From Hydrogenophilus sp. (GTDB lineage Bacteria; Pseudomonadota; Gammaproteobacteria; Burkholderiales; Thiobacillaceae): a stretch of DNA of 64,000 bases. The translations under genes and the position numbers were made by a program. The stretch's first letter is position 1; the number at the start of each line of letters is the position of its first letter. This document shows positions 11,495 through 19,645 of this stretch, in pieces. The notes under the pieces are model-generated. The model saw only the letters and a program-made list of their open reading frames with translations, ran no database searches and was not told where the DNA came from. The stretch spans positions 1-64,000 of the forward strand of contig DYFK01000005.1 in NCBI GenBank assembly GCA_020725265.1. The letters are read 5' to 3'.

Positions 11495-14113
11495 ATGGCG
11501 ACTTACAAAGGTGTCGAGATCGACGACGCGCTGCACGGCTTGATCCGGCACATGTCGGGGGTTGAGGAATACCGGGAAACCCTGCAAAACCTGCAAAGCG
11601 TCTGGGACAACCTGTCGCTGCTCGGACAATTGTCCGGAACCGGCGGCGATATGAACGGAACTCGCGCCGATTTTCAGCGATTGTCCGGCAACCTGCTCGA
11701 CAATCTCGGCCGTGAAACCCTGCGCAAAACCGTGCAGGAGATGAAATCCAAGGCCCAGGTCGCGGTCGACATCATGATCCGCAACCTGTTCGAACGGACC
11801 GCCGACATTGGCTTTCTGGCCACCGACGAGGATATCCGCCAGTATCTCGCCGGACTCGCCGCGGGTACCGCCGACATGAGCGAACGCGCCCGACTGGAGG
11901 AGCGGTTCCGTGAATACGTGCGCAAGTATTCCGTTTATTCCGACATCATCCTGCTCGATACCGACGGCCATGTGGTGGCCCGGCTCGACGCCGGCAATCC
12001 GGTCGAGCGGTCTCGCGATCCCCTGATCGCGGAAGCGCTGACCACACAACAGGCCTACGTCGAGACCTTCCGACCGACCGATCTCCAGACCGAGGAAGCC
12101 TCCCCGCTGATCTATTCCTATCGCGTCACCGACGCCAACGAAGTCGCCTTGGGCGTGCTCTGCCTGTGTTTCCGTTTTCGTGACGAAACCGACGGCATCT
12201 TCGCCAATCTGTCTGGCCCGGACGACTGGAGCGTGATCGCGTTGCTCGATCAGGACGGCCGCGTCATCGCCAGCAGTGACGGCTGGCATCTGCCGGTGGG
12301 CGCGGTGGTGGCGTGCGTGCTTGAACGGGACTGGGCGGTATGCCGCTTCGCCGGCCGCCATTACCTGGCGACCACACGCCCGACCCAGGGTTATCAGGGC
12401 TATGTCGGACCGGGCTGGCGCGGTCACGTCATGGTGCCGCTCGAACATGCCTTCGAGCGCACGGATGGCGGCAGCCTGGATCGCATCGATGCCGACATCC
12501 TGCATGGCGTGATGGCCAGCTCGGCCCTGTTCGACAGCGCCCTGCAAGCGATCCCGGCCGAAGCCGACAAGATCCAGCGCGTACTCAACCGCTCGGTATG
12601 GAATGGCAACGTGCGCCACCGGGCCGACAACAAATCGCTCAATCCGGCCTTTTCCAAGGTACTACTCTGGGAAATCAGCAATACCGGACTGAAGACCAAG
12701 GACGTGTTCGAACGCTCGATCGGCAACCTGCATGAAACCGTGGTCTCGGCGATCCTGCAGAACAGCCGGTTCCTGGCCTCGCTGGCCATCGACATCATGG
12801 ACCGCAATCTCTACGAGCGCGCCAACGACTGCCGCTGGTGGGCGCTCACCTCGGCCTTCCGCGAACACCTCACAGCCGGTGGCGGCGGTGGACGCGCCGA
12901 GGCCATCGCCGCCATCCTCGCCTATATCAATGGCCTCTACACGGTCTACGAGAACCTGCTGGTGTTCGACCGCCATGGCCGCGTGATCGCGGTTTCCAAC
13001 AGCGATTACGGCGATCTGGCCGGGCAGGTGCTTCAGGAGGACTGGGTCCGACAAACCCTGAATCCGCGCGATTCGCAGAGCTACACGGTGTCGGGCTTCA
13101 ACGCCACGCCGCTGTATCGCAACCGCGCCACCTACATCTACGCCGCCGCCGTCCGGTCACCGGACGGCAGGCAGACGGTAGGTGGCATCGGCATCGTGTT
13201 CGATTCTGAACCACAATTCGCCGCCATGCTGCGCGACGCGCTGCCACGCGACGAACATGGCGAAACCGTGCCCAGCAGCTTCGGCGTCATCGCCCAGGAC
13301 AACCGGCGCATCGTCGCCTCCACCCGACCGGATCTGGCGCCGGGCACGGAACTCGACATTCCCGATGAATACCTGGAAGCCAGCGATGGCCACTCCGGCA
13401 TCATCATCCACCAGGGTCACTATTACGCGGTCGGTGTCTGCCCATCGCGCGGTTACCGGGAATACAAGGGTGCCACCGACGCCTATCGCAACAACGTCAG
13501 CGCTTTCATCTTCGTGCCACTTGGCAAGGTCGTGGCGCGCCAGGCCGGCGCGGCGGAAACGCCGACCCGGCCGACGCTGGCCAGCACCGCCCGCGACAGT
13601 GATGGCGAGGGCGTCGAGATCGCCACCTTCCATGTCGCCGGACAATGGCTCGGCGTCTATTCGGACAGCGTCATCGAGGCGGTCGAGGCGCGCGGCGTCA
13701 CCAGCGTGCCGGGTGCCCGGCGCAACCTGTTCGGCTACGCCATGTTCCGCGACCAGGTCATGCCGGTGATCAATCTGGCCGTGCTGCTCGGCGTCGAAGC
13801 GCCGCTTTCGCGGGCGGCGATGGCGGGCAAGCAGATCGTGGTGTTGAAGGATGCGCGCGAGGATGAATTCATCGGCCTGCTGGTCGATCAGCTCGGCGAA
13901 ATTCCGGAAGTGCCGCTGGAGCGCATCGAAAAACTCGGCGCCATGATGGGCGGCGCCGACCAGCTCGCCGATAGCATGGTCAAGAAACGCGAAGGTGAAT
14001 CCAACAGCCAGATGCTGGTGCTGCTTTCGGTCGAACGGGTGCGTGCCCGCCTGCACGCCCTGCACCTGCTGGCCGAGGCAGGCGCGGCGGCGGAATTGAG
14101 CGCGGCGCGCTGA
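11495..14113 (+). CDS. Soluble double-sensor (Cache-like) protein with C-terminal CheW domain
   Basis: An 872-residue protein with no hydrophobic membrane segment. Two similar sensory halves can be read. Each has a helix of the type VAVDIMIRNLFERTADI or LAIDIMDRNLYERANDC, then a Cache/PAS-like region with DGHVVARL or HGRVIAVSN, ending in a GY-x-GY or GYREYKG stretch. The final ~160 residues (EIATFHVAGQWLGVYSDSV, RDQVMPVINLAVLLG) form a CheW domain. There is no methyl-accepting signalling hairpin. GAGGAG sits six bases before ATG 11495. It probably links a cytoplasmic signal to a CheA-type array. Convergent with the hemerythrin gene. Confidence 0.8.
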   Translation: MATYKGVEIDDALHGLIRHMSGVEEYRETLQNLQSVWDNLSLLGQLSGTGGDMNGTRADFQRLSGNLLDNLGRETLRKTVQEMKSKAQVAVDIMIRNLFERTADIGFLATDEDIRQYLAGLAAGTADMSERARLEERFREYVRKYSVYSDIILLDTDGHVVARLDAGNPVERSRDPLIAEALTTQQAYVETFRPTDLQTEEASPLIYSYRVTDANEVALGVLCLCFRFRDETDGIFANLSGPDDWSVIALLDQDGRVIASSDGWHLPVGAVVACVLERDWAVCRFAGRHYLATTRPTQGYQGYVGPGWRGHVMVPLEHAFERTDGGSLDRIDADILHGVMASSALFDSALQAIPAEADKIQRVLNRSVWNGNVRHRADNKSLNPAFSKVLLWEISNTGLKTKDVFERSIGNLHETVVSAILQNSRFLASLAIDIMDRNLYERANDCRWWALTSAFREHLTAGGGGGRAEAIAAILAYINGLYTVYENLLVFDRHGRVIAVSNSDYGDLAGQVLQEDWVRQTLNPRDSQSYTVSGFNATPLYRNRATYIYAAAVRSPDGRQTVGGIGIVFDSEPQFAAMLRDALPRDEHGETVPSSFGVIAQDNRRIVASTRPDLAPGTELDIPDEYLEASDGHSGIIIHQGHYYAVGVCPSRGYREYKGATDAYRNNVSAFIFVPLGKVVARQAGAAETPTRPTLASTARDSDGEGVEIATFHVAGQWLGVYSDSVIEAVEARGVTSVPGARRNLFGYAMFRDQVMPVINLAVLLGVEAPLSRAAMAGKQIVVLKDAREDEFIGLLVDQLGEIPEVPLERIEKLGAMMGGADQLADSMVKKREGESNSQMLVLLSVERVRARLHALHLLAEAGAAAELSAAR

Positions 14114-14120
14114 GCGCCGC

Positions 14121-14552
14121 TCAGGCCAGCACCGGCAACGGATTCCCGAGGTTCGCGCGCGGGGCCTCTCCGGTCTTCTTCAGATGCGCGGCCAGGGCCG
14201 CGTCCATGGTCGACAGGTGCAGACCAAACCAATCGGCCAGACCCACGCGGACATATTTCCTGGCCAGCAGCAGGCGGCCACGCTGCACCGCCCGATGCAT
14301 CTGCACCAGATCGCCATAGATGCGGTGGTGCTCGCCCTCGTGCTCGCCCAGGGCCGGAAAACGCGAAATCCGCATCAACCGGCCTTCATTGCTGAAATGC
14401 TGGCGGCAGTGGTCGAGCAACTTGCCGAACAGGGCCGCGAAATCGACGTCATCGGCCTCGTTCAGCATCTCCACCAGGGCGACGAACTCCCGGTGGGTCT
14501 GGTCCATCTCGTCGATGCCCAGGTCGCGCGTCGCCAATGGGGTATTCATCAC
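14121..14552 (-). CDS. Bacteriohemerythrin
   Basis: A 143-residue non-haem di-iron oxygen-binding four-helix protein. The iron ligands of the family are visible in MDQTHREFV, DHCRQHFSNEG, ALGEHEGEHHRIYG and GLHLSTMDAAL. It overlaps the SIR2-like gene upstream by four bases (ATGA), so the two are one operon. Its end is seven bases from the end of the convergent CheW fusion gene, which suggests an oxygen or nitric-oxide sensing role. That role is inferred. Confidence 0.88.
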   Translation of the reverse strand: MMNTPLATRDLGIDEMDQTHREFVALVEMLNEADDVDFAALFGKLLDHCRQHFSNEGRLMRISRFPALGEHEGEHHRIYGDLVQMHRAVQRGRLLLARKYVRVGLADWFGLHLSTMDAALAAHLKKTGEAPRANLGNPLPVLA

Positions 14553-15400
14553 GCCGCCTCCAGCTCAGCCCTGCCCTCGACGGCGGCGAGCAGATCGGCC
14601 GTGTCCGCGGCGATCAGTTCGAAACCGAGCTTGTCGAGGAAGCGCTTTTCCTTGTCGGTGGCATCGGGGATCAGCGCCCAGCCGCCGGCATGGCCGAAGA
14701 CGATATCCGAGAGCACCATGCGTTCGGTATCGCGGGTCAGGCGCATGCCAAGCAACAGATATTTCTTGCCCTGACGCATCCGCTTCACGAACGGCGGAAT
14801 CGCGAAACCGCCCATCAACTCGGTGATGTAATCGACGAAATCGGCGTCCGAGGCGATGTAGTTGGATTCCGGCAACGGCGTGCCGAGCGGTTTGAACAGC
14901 ACCGGCAGGCTGACGTCCACCGCATCCGGCTCGACTTCCCGATAGCTGGCGCCATCGGATTGGTACAGCTTGAACCGGTAAGCCTTGGCGCTGATCCGGG
15001 CGACGCCGACGATCAGCACATGCGGCGTGCCGGCATAGCCTTGTTGCAGCAGGGTGTCGCGGTTGGCGTCGATCACGTAGGGCAGCCGCCGGCCCGCCAG
15101 CCAGGTATGCAGCGTCGAAGCGGACCAGGTGGTATCGCGATAGGTCGCGTCGAGAAACCGGGTGATGGCGCCCCGTCCCCGCTTCAGTTCCACGTTCATC
15201 GCCGCGCGGGGGAATTCGTACATCAGCTTGGGGGCCATCGGCTGGCCGTTGTTCATGGCCAGGATCAGGCTGTCGGAATCGGCGGGCATGGCGCGGCCGC
15301 TGGCGGGATCGACCACCCCGGCCAGGGCGCCGGCGCCCAGGTAGGGCACCACGGAACCGGCGTTCAGGCCGGACAGGATGGGAGCAAAGGTTTCGGACAT
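14549..15400 (-). CDS. SIR2-like domain protein, probably catalytically degenerate
   Basis: A 283-residue protein resembling the SIR2_2 family of NAD-binding proteins. SVVPYLGAGAL resembles the NAD-binding glycine loop, LPYVIDANRDTLLQQ the T-x-N-x-D region, FKPLGTPLPES the usual K-L-H-G-S region, and KKYLLLGMRLTRDTERM the F-L-G-x-S element. The catalytic histidine is replaced by proline in KPLG. The start at 15400 has a GGAG upstream; the longer frame to 15526 is not supported. It is operonic with hemerythrin. NADase activity is doubtful, and family placement is by motif reading only. Confidence 0.65.
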   Translation of the reverse strand: MSETFAPILSGLNAGSVVPYLGAGALAGVVDPASGRAMPADSDSLILAMNNGQPMAPKLMYEFPRAAMNVELKRGRGAITRFLDATYRDTTWSASTLHTWLAGRRLPYVIDANRDTLLQQGYAGTPHVLIVGVARISAKAYRFKLYQSDGASYREVEPDAVDVSLPVLFKPLGTPLPESNYIASDADFVDYITELMGGFAIPPFVKRMRQGKKYLLLGMRLTRDTERMVLSDIVFGHAGGWALIPDATDKEKRFLDKLGFELIAADTADLLAAVEGRAELEAA

Positions 15401-15634
15401 GGTGGACTCCAGGCAAACAACCCCGATACCGCAAGAGCCGTGCCGGCGGCCGAGGCCCGTAAACGCGCGGATCAAGCCACGAGACCGCTGTCGCGAACCC
15501 GACAATCGCGCGCGCATTGGCGTCAATGCGCGCGGTCACGCGGGCGGACATCCCGGGAATTTCCACGCTCCGCCAGACTGGCCCGGATTTTGCGATGCCC
15601 TTGTCGCCTATTTGCCACCCTCAAGGGAATCATC

Positions 15635-16198
15635 ATGTTGTTGGACACTTACGAAAAAAACGGTCTTCTCTTCAATGCCAACTTCAAGGAAGCCACCGGC
15701 ACCGCCGGCCAGATGGCCTATCGCGGTGACTTTGTCCTGGTGGAAGGCGCCATCGCCGACGCCGAAGGCCGTCGAAAACCGCCCGAAGTCCTGCTCAAGG
15801 GCGCGGTGCTGTTGTCCGAGGGCGACAAACTCAAGCTGATGGCCGGTTCGCTCGACGACCTCGCGGAAATCGAACCGCTGCTGGCCAAGTACCAGGCCGA
15901 TTTCGCCGACGACATCCAGGCCGTGCTGTACGTGGTCAACGTCGCCAAGCCCATGATCGCCGCCAGCGAGCGCGCCAACCTGGTCCTGATCCCGATGACC
16001 GATGGCATGGTCTGGAACGAACTGGTCGACGAACTCGCCCTGGAAAAGAGCGACTTCAAGGGTCAGGGCGCCGGCGAGAAAGTCGCCACCCTGCTGGCGG
16101 CGATGAAGGACTACAACCCCAAGTACGAACGCGTCAGCCTGGCCGAAGCCATGGCCCGCAAGACCAGCGCCCAGCGGGAAAGCCGCGGACCGGTCTGA
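15635..16198 (+). CDS. Uncharacterised 187-residue protein
   Basis: A soluble acidic protein that I do not recognise. It opens with MLLDTYEKNGLLFNANFKEATG and has no signal peptide or membrane helix. The pattern EVLLKGAVLLSEGDKLKLMAG followed by DDIQAVLYVVNVAKPMIA looks like an alpha/beta fold. AAGGGA lies nine bases before the ATG. It is divergent from the SIR2-like/hemerythrin operon across a 234-base gap (15401-15634) with no other gene, so the two may share regulation. Confidence 0.6.
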   Translation: MLLDTYEKNGLLFNANFKEATGTAGQMAYRGDFVLVEGAIADAEGRRKPPEVLLKGAVLLSEGDKLKLMAGSLDDLAEIEPLLAKYQADFADDIQAVLYVVNVAKPMIAASERANLVLIPMTDGMVWNELVDELALEKSDFKGQGAGEKVATLLAAMKDYNPKYERVSLAEAMARKTSAQRESRGPV

Positions 16199-16320
16199 AA
16201 ATCGCCGACTCGCCTGGCGCGCCATGCGGTCGGCGCCAGGCGCCGGGGTTCCCGGCCGGCGCGCTTCTCCGGCATCATTCCGGACAGCCGCCGGTGCCCG
16301 GTGGCCACCAAGGAGACCGC

Positions 16321-16788
16321 ATGAACTTCCCGATCCGCTGGATCCGTTCTGGTCTTGGCCTGCTCCTGGCCGCCCAGACGGCTTTCTTGCCTGCCCTGTT
16401 GACGGCCACCCCGGCCGCCGCCACCGAAGTCATCGGCGTCACCGTCGAAACCCTGGCCAAATCCAGCGCCAGTTGGGACGGCCAGGCGTTGCCCGCCTAC
16501 CCGCGCGGCCAGCCGGAAATCACCATTCTGCGCATCCGCATTCCGCCCGGCACCCGCCTGCCGGTGCACAAGCACCCGGTCATCAACGCCGGCGTGCTCA
16601 CCGCCGGCACGCTGCTGGTGGTTTCGGAAAGCGGCCAGAGCAAACGCCTGAACGCCGGCGAGGGCCTGATCGAACTGGTCGATGCCTGGCATTACGGCCA
16701 CAACGACGGCGACGACGTCGCCGAAATCCTGGTCATCTATGCCGGTGAACAAGGCACGCCGGTCACCGTTCCCCGCCCGGCGCAATGA
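16321..16788 (+). CDS. Exported cupin-domain protein
   Basis: A 155-residue protein with an N-terminal Sec-type signal (basic start, LGLLLAAQTAFLPALL core, cleavage near ATPAAA) and one cupin barrel. Cupin motif 1 is PPGTRLPVHKHPVINAGVLTAG with two histidines. Motif 2 contains DAWHYGHNDGDD. It is probably a periplasmic metal-binding cupin of unknown substrate. AAGGAG precedes the ATG at 16321. Confidence 0.8.
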   Translation: MNFPIRWIRSGLGLLLAAQTAFLPALLTATPAAATEVIGVTVETLAKSSASWDGQALPAYPRGQPEITILRIRIPPGTRLPVHKHPVINAGVLTAGTLLVVSESGQSKRLNAGEGLIELVDAWHYGHNDGDDVAEILVIYAGEQGTPVTVPRPAQ

Positions 16789-16822
16789 GCCGCACCGTTC
16801 CCATCATCAAGCGCCACGCCAC

Positions 16823-17422
16823 ATGACCGAAAAACCCTTCGCCGAATCCTGCGCCCGCAACCGCGAGCCGATCCTGGCGGTATTGCGCGAGGTGTTCGCC
16901 GACCGTCGCCAGGTGCTGGAAATCGCCAGCGGCACCGGCCAGCACGCGGTTCACTTCGGTGCCGCGCTGCCGCATCTGCGCTGGCAAACCAGCGAACTGC
17001 CGGCCAATCACGCCGGCATCCGCGCCTGGCTGGACGAAGCCGGCCTGGCCAACGTGTCGCCGCCGCTGGCGCTGGACGTCGACGATCCGGTCTGGCCGGT
17101 GGCGGAAGTCGACGCGATCTTCAACGCCAACACCGTGCACATCATCGCCTGGCCCTCGGTCGAGCGCATGTTCGCCGGCATCGGCCGGGTGCTGGCGCCG
17201 GGCGGCCTGCTCTGTCTGTATGGTCCGTTCAACTACGGTGGCCGCTACACCGCCGAAAGCAACGCCCGTTTCGACGTCTGGCTGAAACAGCGCGACCCGG
17301 TCAGCGGCGTGCGTGATTTCGAGGCGCTGGACGCGCTCGCCCGCGCCCAGGGACTGGTGTTGCAGCGCGACTTCGACATGCCCAGCGACAACCACACCCT
17401 GGTCTGGCGGCGCGACGGCTGA
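16823..17422 (+). CDS. DUF938 family class I methyltransferase
   Basis: A 199-residue SAM-dependent methyltransferase-like protein. Diagnostic features of DUF938 are ESCARNREPILAVL at the start, the SAM loop LEIASGTGQHAVHF near residue 32, WQTSELPANHAGIRAW, ANTVHIIAWPSVERMF, and LYGPFNYGGRYTAESNARFD. The substrate is unknown. The stop codon is followed one base later by the next ATG. Confidence 0.88.
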   Translation: MTEKPFAESCARNREPILAVLREVFADRRQVLEIASGTGQHAVHFGAALPHLRWQTSELPANHAGIRAWLDEAGLANVSPPLALDVDDPVWPVAEVDAIFNANTVHIIAWPSVERMFAGIGRVLAPGGLLCLYGPFNYGGRYTAESNARFDVWLKQRDPVSGVRDFEALDALARAQGLVLQRDFDMPSDNHTLVWRRDG

Positions 17423-17423
17423 C

Positions 17424-18656
17424 ATGGCCGCGGACGACTTCGTCGTCGAAGCGATCGACGCCATCGACGCCGGCGCCTGGAACGCGCTGGTCGCCGCCAC
17501 CGAGGGCCGCGCGGTCGCCGACATCAATCCGTGCCTGTCGCATGCCTTCCTGAGCGCGCTCGAAGCCAGCGGCTCCGCCACGCCGGATACCGGCTGGCAG
17601 CCGCGTTTCCTGGTCCGCCGGCGCGACGGCCAGCTCGACGCCGCCCTGCCGCTCTACGAAAAGACCCATTCCTGGGGCGAGTTCGTGTTCGACTGGGCTT
17701 GGGCCGACGCCTACCAGCGCCACGGCCTGCGCTACTACCCGAAATGGATCGCGGCCGTGCCGTTCACGCCGGTGACCGGCCCGCGCCTGCTGGCGGCGAC
17801 GCCGGCCGCGCGCGCCGAACTGCTCGATGCCGCCCTGACGCGCGCCGAGCGGGCCGGGGTTTCCTCGCTGCATCTGCTGTTTCCGGATGCCGGCCAGGCC
17901 GGGGAGATGGAGAAGCACCTGACAATCAGCCCGGAAAGCCCCGGAGCGGAATCCGATTCGGACCTCCGCGGTCCACACCCGCGCGGCCTGCTCATGCGCC
18001 GTGGCGTGCAGTTCCACTGGCGCAACCCGGGTTACGCCGGTTTCGCCGATTATCTGGCCGGCCTGCGTCGCGACAAGCGCAAGAAGATCCAGCAGGAACG
18101 GCGCCGGGTGGCGGAGGCCGGCATCCGTTTCCGCCACTTGCGCGGCGCCGACATCGGCGAGGCCGACTGGCATCATTTCCTGGCCTGCACCACCCGCACC
18201 CACCAACGTTTCAACGCGCCGCTGGCGTTCAACCTCGATTTCTTCCAGCGCATCGGCGCCACGCTGGCCGACAACCTGCTGCTGATCATCGCCGAGCGCG
18301 ACGGCCGGCCGATCGCCGGCGCCTTCAACCTGTACAACCGCCACAGCCTGTTCGGCCGGTCCTGGGGCACGCTGGAATACCACCCCGGCCTGCACTTCGA
18401 AACCTGCTACTACCAGGCCATCGAGTTCTGCATCGAAGCCGGCATCGCCACCTTCGAAGGCGGTGCCCAGGGTGAACACAAACTCGCGCGCGGCTTCCTG
18501 CCGGTCACCACCTGGTCCGCGCACTGGCTCGCGCATCCCCGCTTCAGCCAGGCGGTGGCCGAATTCCTGCTCCGCGAGACCGGCGGCATCGAGCAATACC
18601 TGGATGAACTGAACGAGCGCGACCCGTTCCGGCGCGCGCCCGCCGGCCAGGACTGA
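17424..18656 (+). CDS. GNAT-fold acyltransferase (DUF482/peptidogalycan type)
   Basis: A 410-residue protein of the COG3146 type with a duplicated GNAT fold. Landmarks are WQPRFLVRRRDGQLDAALPLYEK, FVFDWAWADAYQRHGLRYYPKW, GLRRDKRKKIQQERRRV, and the C-terminal TFEGGAQGEHKLARGFLPV. Substrate is unknown. It follows the DUF938 gene by one base. Its TGA stop at 18654-18656 sits exactly at the left edge of a MITE-like element and may form part of the target duplication. Confidence 0.85.
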   Translation: MAADDFVVEAIDAIDAGAWNALVAATEGRAVADINPCLSHAFLSALEASGSATPDTGWQPRFLVRRRDGQLDAALPLYEKTHSWGEFVFDWAWADAYQRHGLRYYPKWIAAVPFTPVTGPRLLAATPAARAELLDAALTRAERAGVSSLHLLFPDAGQAGEMEKHLTISPESPGAESDSDLRGPHPRGLLMRRGVQFHWRNPGYAGFADYLAGLRRDKRKKIQQERRRVAEAGIRFRHLRGADIGEADWHHFLACTTRTHQRFNAPLAFNLDFFQRIGATLADNLLLIIAERDGRPIAGAFNLYNRHSLFGRSWGTLEYHPGLHFETCYYQAIEFCIEAGIATFEGGAQGEHKLARGFLPVTTWSAHWLAHPRFSQAVAEFLLRETGGIEQYLDELNERDPFRRAPAGQD

Positions 18657-18892
18657 ACCTAGAAACGGCAGTTGACCGCTGATCATCCCTGGTTATGTCC
18701 GATGGTTATTGACGATCAAGGCTTCGATAGCGCTCACCCGTCGGGTGAGCCCGCTACGCACCCGCTAGCACGTCCGGGCGGGCGCCTGGCTTTGTTGCTC
18801 CTCCTTGCAGGCCTAGGCATGCGGCGTCGTCGCGTCGCGCCAGACACCCGCCCGGACACACCATCGGCCGCGTTCAACTGCCGTTTCTAGGT
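18657..18892. mobile_element. MITE-like element with terminal inverted repeats
   Basis: Perfect terminal inverted repeats at 18657-18675 and 18874-18892 (ACCTAGAAACGGCAGTTGA and its complement) bound a 236-base segment. The trinucleotide TGA flanks both ends (18654-18656 and 18893-18895), a possible target-site duplication. An internal hairpin lies at 18732-18750. The 72-codon frame inside (18672-18890) has no recognisable domain and reads through both repeats, so it is not called a gene. No transposase is present. Confidence 0.65.
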
Positions 18893-18919
18893 TGAATCCG
18901 CCCGCGCCGCGTCGCCGGT

Positions 18920-19645
18920 TCAGCGCACGGACCGGTGAAAGCGATAGCCCTTGTAGCCCAGCACCACGCCGTCCGGCGTGATCTCTTCCAGACGCAGGCC
19001 GGGCGCCACCGCCTCCCCCTCGCGCAACAGCGCGCCATCGATCATGACCAGGCGGTCGCGCGCGACTGGCGTGTAGCCATGCATGGCAATGCGGATCGGC
19101 GGGATTTCGCGTTCCAGCTCCGTTGGCGGCGGGACCGGCGCGACGACCACGGCCGGGGCCGCCGGTCGGGGCGTGGGCGTGGGTGTGACCGACGCGGGAC
19201 GGGATGGCGCCGGTTCCGAAACGCTCGGCGCCGGGGTTGGCGCTGGAACCGGCATTGGCGGTGTGGGCGTGACCGGCAGCGCTTCCGGAGCCGGCGCGGC
19301 CAGCGACGGCGAGGTCTCGGCAACGTCGATGGCCGGTGACGTCGCGGCGAGCCGCGAGTCGGACGAGTTGGGTAAATCGAGCGAATCCGGCGCCCACGCG
19401 GCGGTCCGCTCGGGCGCGGCCGCTTCTTGGGCGGAAGCCGGTTCGTCCCGCCACGGTTGCCAGCCGCCGAGCAGGAAACCGCCGGCGCTACCGATCAGGA
19501 GCAGGACCAGCGCCAGCAGGATCAGGCCGACACGCGTCACCGGCACCGGCGCGACCTCGGCCGACGGCGTCAGATGGGCGGCCGGCGTGTCGCCTTGGCG
19601 GCGCTGCTGTTCGGACTTGCGCAGGGCGTCAAGGATGTACGACAT
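18920..19645 (-). CDS. gspB: General secretion pathway protein B (GspB/ExeB)
   Basis: A 241-residue inner-membrane protein with the GspB signature MSYILDALRKSEQQRRQG. One membrane helix (VGLILLALVLLLIGSAGGFLLG, about residues 38-60) is followed by a long Pro/Ala/Thr-rich periplasmic linker. The C-terminal GspB domain contains PIRIAMHGYTPVARDRLVMIDG and ends GYKGYRFHRSVR. With GspA it helps place the secretin through peptidoglycan. It overlaps gspA by 17 bases. Confidence 0.92.
   Translation of the reverse strand: MSYILDALRKSEQQRRQGDTPAAHLTPSAEVAPVPVTRVGLILLALVLLLIGSAGGFLLGGWQPWRDEPASAQEAAAPERTAAWAPDSLDLPNSSDSRLAATSPAIDVAETSPSLAAPAPEALPVTPTPPMPVPAPTPAPSVSEPAPSRPASVTPTPTPRPAAPAVVVAPVPPPTELEREIPPIRIAMHGYTPVARDRLVMIDGALLREGEAVAPGLRLEEITPDGVVLGYKGYRFHRSVR

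Noticed and set aside
18672-18890. 72-codon frame within the MITE-like element
   Set aside because: It spans both terminal repeats, has no ribosome-binding site and no domain.
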